From the NCBI GenBank assembly GCA_018969405.1, contig JAGWYK010000021.1:1-35471 (forward strand): a stretch of DNA of 35,471 bases, read 5' to 3'. The translations under genes and the position numbers were made by a program. Position 1 is the stretch's first letter. The number at the start of each line of letters is the position of its first letter. The notes under the pieces are model-generated. The model saw only the letters and a list, made by a program, of their open reading frames with translations. It was not told where the DNA came from and did no database searches. Positions 16,326-23,521 of this stretch are shown in pieces. This stretch comes from Acidobacteriota bacterium. Its GTDB lineage: Bacteria; Actinomycetota; Acidimicrobiia; Acidimicrobiales; Acidimicrobilacustridaceae.

Positions 16326-17432
16326 ATGTCCGAGCAGAACGAGACCTACGAAGCCATCGACACCCCGTGGCGTCGCAGCGCCGAGGAGGTGGCCGAGGGC
16401 CTGACCTCCTGGGTCGACCGGGTGCTGATGCCCGGGGCCACCATCAGCGGTCTCAGCCAGCCCGGCAACGGCATGTCCAGCGAGAGCCTGCTCTTCGATG
16501 CCACCGCCGATGGCGTCACGCACCGGTTCGTGGCCCGGATGGCCCCGCTGCCCGCCGTCATCCCGGTGTTCGAGACCTACGACCTCGATCTGCAGGCCCG
16601 GGCCATGCGCCTGGTCGCCGAGCGCACCTCGGTGCCGGTGCCGGAGGTGGCGGCCGTGGAGCTCGACGCCTCGGTGCTCGACGTGCCCTTCCTCGTCATG
16701 CGCCGTCTGTCGGGGGATGCCCCCAGCGATGTGCCGCCCTATGTGTTCGACGGTCCCATCCTCGCCATGACCGATGAGGAACGCGCCGAGATGCAGCACA
16801 ATGCCGTGAGGATCCTCGCCGAGCTGCACACCATCACCGTGGACAACGCCGATCTGTCCTTCCTCGAGCGGCGGAAGTTCGGCGCCGATGCCCTCGACCA
16901 GCATCTCGGTCACGAGCGGCACTACTACGAGTGGGCCCGCGAGGGGAAGACCTTCCCGCTCATCGAGCGCACCTTCGACTGGCTCGAGGCCAACCGTCCG
17001 ACGCTCACCGGACCCACGGTCCTCAACTGGGGCGACGCCCGGCTCGGTAACATGCTCTTCGAGGGCAGCACGCCCACCGCGGTGCTCGACTGGGAGATGG
17101 CGGCGGTCGGTCCCGCCGAGGTGGATCTGGCCTGGATGATCTTCCTGCACGCCTTCTTCCAGAACATGGCCGAGACCTACGGCTTCCCGGGGCTGCCGCA
17201 GTTCATGACCCGTGACTCGGTCGCCGCCCAGTACCGCGAGTTCTCCGGTCGGCCCGTCGAGGCCCTGGAGTGGTTCGAGGTGTTCGCAGCTCTGCGCTTC
17301 GCCACCATCTCCACCCGCACCAGCCTGCGCTCGATCATGTACGGCCAGATGGAGCAGCCCGCCGATCTCGACGATCTCATCATGTTCCGTCCGCTGCTCG
17401 AGCAGATGCTCGACGGCACCTACTGGTCCTGA
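16326..17432 (+). CDS. Phosphotransferase (APH-fold kinase-like), ACAD10/11- and LvaA-like group
   Basis: A 368-residue APH/choline-kinase-fold protein. The catalytic loop reads LNWGDARLGN (233-242), with Asp237 and Asn242 kept, and the metal-binding Asp255 is in VLDWEMAAVGPAEVDLAW. The His usual before Gly-Asp in this group (HGD) is Trp235 here. Relatives are the kinase domain of human ACAD10/11 and bacterial LvaA, which phosphorylate 4-hydroxyacids or 4-hydroxyacyl-CoAs so that the oxygen can be removed before beta-oxidation. The next genes are a CoA ligase and an SDR, and dehydrogenases lie nearby, which supports such a role. It is not an antibiotic-resistance kinase by context. The substrate is inferred. 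Confidence 0.87.
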   Translation: MSEQNETYEAIDTPWRRSAEEVAEGLTSWVDRVLMPGATISGLSQPGNGMSSESLLFDATADGVTHRFVARMAPLPAVIPVFETYDLDLQARAMRLVAERTSVPVPEVAAVELDASVLDVPFLVMRRLSGDAPSDVPPYVFDGPILAMTDEERAEMQHNAVRILAELHTITVDNADLSFLERRKFGADALDQHLGHERHYYEWAREGKTFPLIERTFDWLEANRPTLTGPTVLNWGDARLGNMLFEGSTPTAVLDWEMAAVGPAEVDLAWMIFLHAFFQNMAETYGFPGLPQFMTRDSVAAQYREFSGRPVEALEWFEVFAALRFATISTRTSLRSIMYGQMEQPADLDDLIMFRPLLEQMLDGTYWS

Positions 17433-17461
17433 CCCGCAACCCACACCGAGAGGCCCCACCG

Positions 17462-19045
17462 ATGTCCGCCACCGACGATCTCAGTCAGCTCTACCGACCG
17501 GTCTTCCCGGCCGATCTCATCATCGATGCGTTGAACAAGAACCTCGACGCACCCGCCGTGTTCATCGGCGATCGCATCATGACCGCCCGCGAGATGCGGG
17601 ATCAGGTCAGCTGCTACTCGCAGGCGCTGCGCTCCAAGGGCATCGGGCAGGGGAGCCAGATCTCGGTGCTCGCCCTGAACCGTCCCGAGGTGCTGTTCAA
17701 CATGGCGGCCAACCAGGTCAACGCCACCCGATCCACCCCGCTGCATCCGATGGGCTCGCTCGAGGACCAGGCCTACGTGCTGGGCGACTGCGGAGCCGAG
17801 GCGCTGGTGTTCGATCCCGACAACTTCACCGAGCGGGCGAAGGCGCTGGCCGAGATGGTGCCCACCATCACGCACTTCCTCTCCCTCGGTCCCTGCGAGT
17901 TCGGCGAGGACCTCCATGCGCTGGCCGCCACCTTCACCCCGCAGCCGCTGGTGGCCCCGCTCGTGAACGCCGAGGACCTCGCCGGCATCGCCTACTCGGG
18001 CGGAACCACGGGCAAGCCCAAGGGGATCATGAGCACCTATCGCAGTGGCGCCACCATGACCACCATCCAGATGGCCGAGTGGCAGTGGCCCGACGAGGTG
18101 CGCTTCCTCATCTGCACCCCGCTGTCGCATGCCGGTGCCGCGTTCTTCACCCCGACCCTGCTCAAGGGTGGTTCGCTCACCGTGCTGCCCGGTTTCGACC
18201 CCGAGAAGTTCATGCAGACCGTCGAGACCAACCGCATCACCGCCACGATGCTCGTGCCCACGATGCTCTATGTGCTGCTCGACCATCCCAAGTTCGACCA
18301 GTACGACCTCTCGAGTCTGCAGACCATCTTCTACGGCGCCGCCGCCATCTCACCCACCCGTCTGTCCGAGGCCATCCGACGCATGGGTCCGATCTTCTTC
18401 CAGTTCTACGGACAGGCGGAGTGTCCCATGACCATCACGGTGCTGCGCAAGGAGGATCACGATCCCGACGACCTCGCCCGTCTGGCCAGCTGTGGCCGAC
18501 CGGTGCCGTGGGTCCACGTGGCGCTGCTCGATGACGACGGCAACCCGGTGGCCCCGGGCGAGCCCGGTGAGATCTGTGTGCGCGGTCCGCTGAACATGAA
18601 GGGGTATCTGGGCAAGCCCGAGCTCACCGCTGAGGCCTTCGCCCACGGCTGGCTCCACACCGGCGACGTGGCCCGGGCCGACGATGAGGGCTTCCTCTAC
18701 ATCGTCGACCGCAAGAAGGATCTCATCATCACCGGCGGCTTCAACGTGTATCCCCGCGAGGTCGAGGATGTCATCTCCTCCCATCCCGGTGTGTCGGCCG
18801 TGGCGGTCATCGGTGTCCCCGACGACCGCTGGGGCGAATCGGTCAAGGCCGTGGTCGTGCCCCGCCCCGGAGTCGAGCTCGATCCCGCCGAACTCATCGA
18901 CATGGTCAAGGAGGCCAAGGGTTCGGTGCAGGCGCCCAAGACGGTCGACTTCGTGGACGCCATCCCGCTCAGTGCGCTGGGCAAGCCCGACAAGAAGGCC
19001 CTGCGGGCCGTCTACTGGGGCGATGCCGCCCGTCAGGTCAACTGA
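17462..19045 (+). CDS. Acyl-CoA synthetase (AMP-binding ligase)
   Basis: A 527-residue adenylate-forming CoA ligase. The phosphate loop YSGGTTGKPKG is at 178-188; then come FYGQAE (A5), GWLHTGDVA (A7), DRKKDLIITGGFNVYPREVE (A8) and LGKPDKK, with the catalytic Lys near 508. All core motifs are intact. It is only distantly related to the ligase at 6536, so the two probably activate different acids. GAGAGG at 17448-17453 is an 8-nt-spaced ribosome-binding site. It lies 29 bp after the kinase-like gene and 58 bp before the HsdA-like SDR, forming a ligase-kinase-oxidoreductase module. Confidence 0.93.
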   Translation: MSATDDLSQLYRPVFPADLIIDALNKNLDAPAVFIGDRIMTAREMRDQVSCYSQALRSKGIGQGSQISVLALNRPEVLFNMAANQVNATRSTPLHPMGSLEDQAYVLGDCGAEALVFDPDNFTERAKALAEMVPTITHFLSLGPCEFGEDLHALAATFTPQPLVAPLVNAEDLAGIAYSGGTTGKPKGIMSTYRSGATMTTIQMAEWQWPDEVRFLICTPLSHAGAAFFTPTLLKGGSLTVLPGFDPEKFMQTVETNRITATMLVPTMLYVLLDHPKFDQYDLSSLQTIFYGAAAISPTRLSEAIRRMGPIFFQFYGQAECPMTITVLRKEDHDPDDLARLASCGRPVPWVHVALLDDDGNPVAPGEPGEICVRGPLNMKGYLGKPELTAEAFAHGWLHTGDVARADDEGFLYIVDRKKDLIITGGFNVYPREVEDVISSHPGVSAVAVIGVPDDRWGESVKAVVVPRPGVELDPAELIDMVKEAKGSVQAPKTVDFVDAIPLSALGKPDKKALRAVYWGDAARQVN

Positions 19046-19103
19046 TCCGGCCCGGCGGGGTCGCACCTCCGCATCCATCCACCATCACGAACGGGACCAG
19101 CCC

Positions 19104-19904
19104 ATGAGCACCATCGCCATCACCGGCGCCGCCTCCGGCATCGGCGCCGCCACCACCGCTCGTCTCCGGAGGGCGGGTCACACCGTCATCGGCGTCGATC
19201 TGCGCGACACCGAGATCATCGCCGACCTGTCGGTCGCCGAGGGTCGGCGGGCCGCAGTGGCCGGGGTGCTCGAGGCCTGCGGCGGTGTGCTCGACGGGCT
19301 GGTCACCTGCGCCGGCCTGTCGGGCTATCCCGGTCGTCCCGGGTCGCTGCTGGCCTCGCTCAACTACTTCGGCACTGTCGAGGTCATGGAGGGTCTGCGG
19401 CCGGCGCTGGCGAGGAGCACCTCGGGACCCTCCGCCGTGGCCATCAGCTCCAACTCCACCACCACGGCGCCGGGCTACTCGCTCGAACTGGTCGAGGCCC
19501 TGGTGGCCGGCGATGAGGCCGCCGCCCGCGCCATCGCCGACACCATCGACTCACTCGTGGTGTACGCCCCGACCAAGTTGGCGGTGGCCCGGTGGGTGCG
19601 TCATGCGGCCGTGTCCCCCGAATGGGCGGGGGCGGGCATCCGGCTCAACGCCGTGGCGCCGGGCATGATCGCCACGCCGATGATCGATGAGGGCAACTCC
19701 GACGAGTTCATCGCCAAGCAGCTGGAGATGTTCAAGCAGACCATCGCCCTCGGGCGGGCCGGTCGCCCCGAGGAGATCGCGGCGCTCATCGACCTGCTGC
19801 TCAGCGCCGATGGCGGCTTCTTCTGCGGCTCGGTGCTGTTCTGCGACGGCGGGACCGACGCCCTGCTGCGGGCCGACGACTGGCCCGCCCGCTGGAACCT
19901 CTGA
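19104..19904 (+). CDS. SDR resembling 3-alpha-hydroxysteroid dehydrogenase/carbonyl reductase
   Basis: A 266-residue SDR. The N-terminus (MSTIAITGAASGIGAATT, then GVDLRDTEIIADLS and AEGRRAAVAGVL) is very like my recollection of Comamonas testosteroni 3-alpha-HSD/carbonyl reductase (HsdA). The roughly 30-residue insertion between the catalytic Ser (115/116) and Tyr154-x3-Lys158, a hallmark of that enzyme, is also present. HsdA oxidises 3-alpha-hydroxysteroids and reduces various ketones with NAD(P). This suggests a steroid-, bile-acid- or alicyclic-ketone substrate, although related SDRs act on other compounds. The gene ends 3 bp before the convergent SDR on the other strand, and the two stop codons lie inside a CTGAG-G-CTCAG dyad (19901-19911). 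Confidence 0.85.
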   Translation: MSTIAITGAASGIGAATTARLRRAGHTVIGVDLRDTEIIADLSVAEGRRAAVAGVLEACGGVLDGLVTCAGLSGYPGRPGSLLASLNYFGTVEVMEGLRPALARSTSGPSAVAISSNSTTTAPGYSLELVEALVAGDEAAARAIADTIDSLVVYAPTKLAVARWVRHAAVSPEWAGAGIRLNAVAPGMIATPMIDEGNSDEFIAKQLEMFKQTIALGRAGRPEEIAALIDLLLSADGGFFCGSVLFCDGGTDALLRADDWPARWNL

Positions 19905-19907
19905 GGC

Positions 19908-20702
19908 TCAGCCCCCGCTGAACACCCGGCGGAGATTCTCCAGCCAGGCCTCCGGATCGGCGTTGCGCGCCGCTGAGGAGGCCGCGTCGCGTTCGGTGGC
20001 ATAGGTGATGTACCGATCATCGGCGAGCGAGGCGATCAGCGCAGCGCCGACCTCCTCGGCCGACGAGACCGTACGGGGATCACGGGGGAAGGGTTCGTCG
20101 TTGCCGGGCTTGGGGGTGGAGAACTCCGAGTCGGTGCTGCCGGGGATGAACAGACGGGCGCGCACCCCGGTGCCGCCCAGTTCGAGACGCAGGCCTTCGG
20201 TGAACATCTCGAGGGCCGCCTTGGTGGCGGAATAGGCGCTCACCCGATAGGCGGCCAGGTGCACCCCCATCGAGGAGACGTTCACGATGTCGCCGTCGCC
20301 ACGTTCGAGCATGCCCGGCAGCAGTGCCAGGGTGAGGCGCACGGGCGAGAAGTAGTTGATGCGCATGACCCCCTCCACATCGGCGGGGGTGAGATCGACG
20401 ACACTGCGCCGCTTGGGGACCCCGGCGTTGTTGATCAGCACGTCCACCCCGCCGAGGGCGTCGGCGAGGCGCGCCGCCACCGCATCGATGCCCTCGAGGT
20501 CGTCGAGGTCGGCCACGACCATCTGCGACGCGGGGGAGTGGGTGCGGCACTGCGCCAGCACCTCACCGAGCCGGTCGGCCCGTCGGGCCACCAGCGCCAC
20601 GGTGGCTCCGGCCCGGGCCGCCTCGATGGCGGCTGCGGCCCCGATGCCCGAGGAGGCACCGGTGACGACCACCCGCCGATCGGTTCCCGACCATCCGGCC
20701 AT
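19908..20702 (-). CDS. Classical SDR, last gene of a four-gene minus-strand operon
   Basis: A 264-residue short-chain dehydrogenase with TGASSGIG near residues 14-21, NNAG, a Ser in VSSMG and the catalytic YSATK. All classical motifs are intact, so it should be an active NAD(P)-dependent alcohol/ketone oxidoreductase. It starts 1 bp after the stop codon of the upstream extended-SDR gene, which indicates coupled translation. A terminator is not apparent; the gene meets the + strand SDR tail to tail with a 3-bp gap. The substrate is unknown. Confidence 0.92.
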   Translation of the reverse strand: MAGWSGTDRRVVVTGASSGIGAAAAIEAARAGATVALVARRADRLGEVLAQCRTHSPASQMVVADLDDLEGIDAVAARLADALGGVDVLINNAGVPKRRSVVDLTPADVEGVMRINYFSPVRLTLALLPGMLERGDGDIVNVSSMGVHLAAYRVSAYSATKAALEMFTEGLRLELGGTGVRARLFIPGSTDSEFSTPKPGNDEPFPRDPRTVSSAEEVGAALIASLADDRYITYATERDAASSAARNADPEAWLENLRRVFSGG

Positions 20703-20703
20703 C

Positions 20704-21630
20704 TCAGGCCCGATCGCCGTAGCGGGCCTCGAACACCGATCGGATCCCCTCGCGCCAGCCCACGGTGCAGGGGCCGGTGAACGAGGCGCGTCGGGTGTTG
20801 TCGGTGACCGATCCCCGCAGGGTTCCGGGCTGCTCCACGGCGTTGACCACCGGGGTGATGCCGGCGAGCTCGCCGATGTAGGCGCACCATTCCTGCACGC
20901 TGGCCGGTTCGTCGCCGGCCCAGTTCACGATGGTGGTGTGGACCGAGGCGGCGTCGAGCAGGGCCTCGGCCTGGGCGGTGATGTCGTCGGTGTGGATCGG
21001 CATGTACATGCAGGGATCCCACCGGGTCGTGACCGGGTTGCCGGCCATGAGGGCGTCCATCTGCATCACGGGAAGACCGCCGGTGCCGTCCGGGCCGTAA
21101 CTGGCGTTCATGCGGGCGATGGTGACGGGGAGGTCGAACAGTCGCGCGCAGGTGCGGGACACCGCCTCCTGGGCGATCTTCGACATCGAGTAGGTCGGGG
21201 CGTGGGCGGCGTTGACCTCGCCCAGCGGATCGGTCTCCTGGAACACATGCCAGGGATCGCCGTCGGCCGGGGGTCGGTACACCGAGTGGGTGGACATCAC
21301 CAGCGCCGCCTTCGCCCGGCGGCAGTGGTGCAGCAGCAGACCGGTGCCCTCGGCGTTGGTCCGGAAGGCGGCGTCGAAGTCCCATCCCGGCACCTGGGCC
21401 ACGGCGAGGTGCAGCACATAGTCGAAGTCGTCGGGCAGTTCGCTGAAGTCCGGGTCGCCGAGATCCACGGCGAGGGTGCGCACACCCACGGCCTCGACCA
21501 TGGCGCGACTGTCGGCATCGCTGAAGCGGGCGATGCCCCACACCTCGTTGTCCCGCGCCATGTCGCGAGCCATGGGGAAGGCGATCTGTCCGGCGGGTCC
21601 GGTGATGAGGATCTTCCTGTCGGAGAACAT
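20704..21630 (-). CDS. NAD-dependent epimerase/dehydratase-type extended SDR (paralogue 2)
   Basis: A 308-residue extended-SDR protein. The N-terminal cofactor motif is GPAGQIA, with the third glycine of GxxGxxG replaced by Ala. The active-site YSMSK and a preceding STHS segment are present. It is the same length as the next upstream gene (308 aa) and shares its cofactor-loop variant, a TDPLG segment and YS(M/I)SKIA(Q/A)E, so the two arose by tandem duplication. The ATG is 2 bp after the upstream stop codon. Family members include sugar epimerases and 3-beta-HSD-like enzymes; the CoA-metabolism setting makes a non-sugar substrate likelier. The function is not determined. Confidence 0.88.
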   Translation of the reverse strand: MFSDRKILITGPAGQIAFPMARDMARDNEVWGIARFSDADSRAMVEAVGVRTLAVDLGDPDFSELPDDFDYVLHLAVAQVPGWDFDAAFRTNAEGTGLLLHHCRRAKAALVMSTHSVYRPPADGDPWHVFQETDPLGEVNAAHAPTYSMSKIAQEAVSRTCARLFDLPVTIARMNASYGPDGTGGLPVMQMDALMAGNPVTTRWDPCMYMPIHTDDITAQAEALLDAASVHTTIVNWAGDEPASVQEWCAYIGELAGITPVVNAVEQPGTLRGSVTDNTRRASFTGPCTVGWREGIRSVFEARYGDRA

Positions 21631-21632
21631 GA

Positions 21633-22559
21633 TCAGCCTCGGAACAGCTCGGGGAAGCAGGTCTGGGCGGTCTCCCGGAAGGCGTCGCGCCAGTGCACGG
21701 TGGGCGTCCAGCCCAGCCCGAGCAGCTTCGACGGATCGATCGGGTTGGGAGGCACGCAGTCCTCGGTGACCACCAGGGGGATCTCGACCCCGGTGAGGCG
21801 GGTCAGCTCCGCGGTCCACTCCTCGATGCTCACCAGTTCCGGGGCGCACCAGTTGTAGATCGGCGGCGGCACATCGGCGACCTCGAGCAGGTACGGGAGG
21901 CTGGTGAGCAGATCCCGATCGTGCAGGAAGCAATGGGTGTTGGGGGCGTCGGGGCTGATGGGGGTGGGGATGCCCATCTGGGCGAGCCGGACCATCATCT
22001 GGGGCCAGCCGTGCTCGGGGCCGTGGGGGACGTCGAGGCGGGCGATGACCGCCGGCACGCCGAACCGGCGCGAGGCGTACTTCACCGAGGACTCCGCCGC
22101 GATCTTGGAGATGGAGTAGGTGGGCATGAAGCCCATCCTGCGGTGGTTGTCGCCGAGGGGGTCGGTCTCGACATGGCTCACATGGCCGTTGGGTTCATAG
22201 ACCGCACAGGAGGAGCAGTGGAAGAAGGCCTTCACGCCGGCCACCCGCTCCATCAGCAGCGCCACACCCTCGGCGTTGGCCCGCAGATCCCGATCGAAGT
22301 CGTTGGTCTTGGCCACGGCCATGTTGATGACGTAGTCGAGGCCATCGGGGATCTCGTCGAACACGCCGGTCTCGAGATCGATCGCCACCGGGATCACGCC
22401 GGTGGCCGCGACCGCGGCGCGCTGCTCGTCCTTGGAGAACCGCGAGGTGCCGAACACGGTGTTGCCGGCGGCCACCAGCGCCCGCGACAGCGGACCGGCG
22501 ACCTGCCCGGTGACCCCGGTGAGCAGGATGCGCTGACCGGTGAGCGGCGCAGGGCTCAT
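21633..22559 (-). CDS. NAD-dependent epimerase/dehydratase-type extended SDR (paralogue 1)
   Basis: A 308-residue extended SDR with the cofactor loop TGVTGQVAG, the segment FHCSSCAVYEP and the active-site YSISK. It is paralogous to the downstream gene. The SSCAVY segment here differs from STHSVY in the partner, so substrate specificity probably differs. The ATG overlaps the stop of the 268-residue hypothetical gene (ATGA on the minus strand, 22559-22556). The chain of overlaps and 1-2 bp gaps through four genes implies one transcript and coordinated synthesis. Confidence 0.88.
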   Translation of the reverse strand: MSPAPLTGQRILLTGVTGQVAGPLSRALVAAGNTVFGTSRFSKDEQRAAVAATGVIPVAIDLETGVFDEIPDGLDYVINMAVAKTNDFDRDLRANAEGVALLMERVAGVKAFFHCSSCAVYEPNGHVSHVETDPLGDNHRRMGFMPTYSISKIAAESSVKYASRRFGVPAVIARLDVPHGPEHGWPQMMVRLAQMGIPTPISPDAPNTHCFLHDRDLLTSLPYLLEVADVPPPIYNWCAPELVSIEEWTAELTRLTGVEIPLVVTEDCVPPNPIDPSKLLGLGWTPTVHWRDAFRETAQTCFPELFRG

Positions 22560-23362
22560 CGCAGCTGATCCGTGAAGTCGTCGGTGCCGAAGTTGGTCTG
22601 CTGCCAGGGTGCCGTCCAGACATGGGTGGCCAGCCCGCTGGCGTCGATGGCCTCGGCGATCCGGCCGTAGCCCTCCTCCCAGCCCTCGGCGGCGTCGTGG
22701 TCGAGGAAGTGCAGCTGCAGGAAGCGGCGCGGTCCGGCCGCGGCGCGCACCACATCGGCCGGGGCGTCGTCGGCCAGGGGGATGACGGTGCCGCTGCCCA
22801 CGAGTTCGGGACCCCAGGGCTGGGCCATGGCCTCGGGCAGATAGGTCTGGCGGAACCAGGCCTCGACCTCGGCATGGGTGTGGCCCTCGTTGACATCGCC
22901 GGCCACCACGACCAGGCCGGGATACCCGTGGTCGAGAGCGAGGTCGATGGTGCAGCCGGTGGGGTCCTTCTGGACGTTCCACTGCATGTCGTAGAGCAGG
23001 GTGTGGACGTGGTCGCGCTCGGCGTACATGCGGCCCTGGGAGTGCAGCCAGTTCACGTTGTCGACGTTCCAGCGGTTGGTCTCCTCATCGGTGCCGACCA
23101 GCCACCAGTAGACGGCCAGGTACGAGCCCCGGAGGGGATCGCTGGTCATGTCGTTGGGGGTGGTGGAGCGCAGATCCTTGAGCCGACGGGTGGCCACGAA
23201 GCGGTCGCCGGCGAACACGTTCGGGCCCACCAGACAGCCCGAGTAGAAGTGATCGTGCTCGTACCAGCGGTTGTAGGACACCTCATGTCCCGGATGCGGT
23301 TCGACCATCGTGAACAGGAACGTCCCGACCTTGATCGGGTAGTCCTTCTCTGCAGCTGCCAC
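22556..23362 (-). CDS. Conserved hypothetical protein, probable two-lobed alpha+beta barrel (EthD/Dabb-like)
   Basis: I do not recognise a characterised homologue of this 268-residue protein. It starts at a GTG preceded by AAGGGGGAG. Its N-terminal half has a beta strand (VGTFLFTMVEP) followed by YNRWYEHDHFYSG and a strand around FVATRRL. The second half repeats the plan: LVVVAGDV, then EVEAWFRQTYLPEAM, then a strand. This is what a tandem ferredoxin-like (EthD or stress-responsive A/B barrel type) domain looks like; such folds act as small oxygenases, isomerases or binding proteins. No signal peptide or membrane segment is seen. As first gene of an operon of three SDRs it may handle the same substrate. 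The fold is inferred; the function is unknown. Confidence 0.8.
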   Translation of the reverse strand: MAAAEKDYPIKVGTFLFTMVEPHPGHEVSYNRWYEHDHFYSGCLVGPNVFAGDRFVATRRLKDLRSTTPNDMTSDPLRGSYLAVYWWLVGTDEETNRWNVDNVNWLHSQGRMYAERDHVHTLLYDMQWNVQKDPTGCTIDLALDHGYPGLVVVAGDVNEGHTHAEVEAWFRQTYLPEAMAQPWGPELVGSGTVIPLADDAPADVVRAAAGPRRFLQLHFLDHDAAEGWEEGYGRIAEAIDASGLATHVWTAPWQQTNFGTDDFTDQLR

Positions 23363-23379
23363 GGCTCCCCCTTGTGGTT

Positions 23380-23397
23380 CGTGAGACGGTCACGATA
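23380..23397 (-). promoter_or_regulatory. -10 box and overlapping dyad upstream of the minus-strand operon
   Basis: On the minus strand TATCGT (23397-23392) is a good -10 box about 30 bp before the GTG at 23362. It overlaps the dyad CGTGA-N5-TCACG (23380-23394), which would cover the start of transcription, a position suited to repression. A further 6-3-6 dyad, CGCCGC-TCT-GCGGCG, lies just upstream at 23400-23414. No good -35 hexamer was found. Confidence 0.4.
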
Positions 23398-23470
23398 GCC
23401 GCCGCTCTGCGGCGTCCCGGCGGGCCGAGACGGCGGTCGGGGATGACCGTGGATCGGGCCCCGGAGTCCC

Positions 23471-23476
23471 TAGGAT
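23471..23476 (+). promoter_or_regulatory. Possible -10 box for the acyltransferase gene
   Basis: TAGGAT fits the actinobacterial -10 pattern and lies 45 bp before the ATG at 23522. No convincing -35 is present at normal spacing, so the call is weak. The 159-bp gap is shared with the divergent operon that starts at 23362. Confidence 0.25.
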
Positions 23477-23521
23477 GACCCCGTCAGGTCCGGCGGGCGG
23501 TCGATCACCTGCGGATCAACG

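Noticed and set aside
16326-17432. Antibiotic (aminoglycoside) phosphotransferase
   Set aside because: The fold is shared, but the ligase, SDR and dehydrogenase neighbours and the ACAD10/11-like VLDWEMAAVG segment point to acid metabolism.
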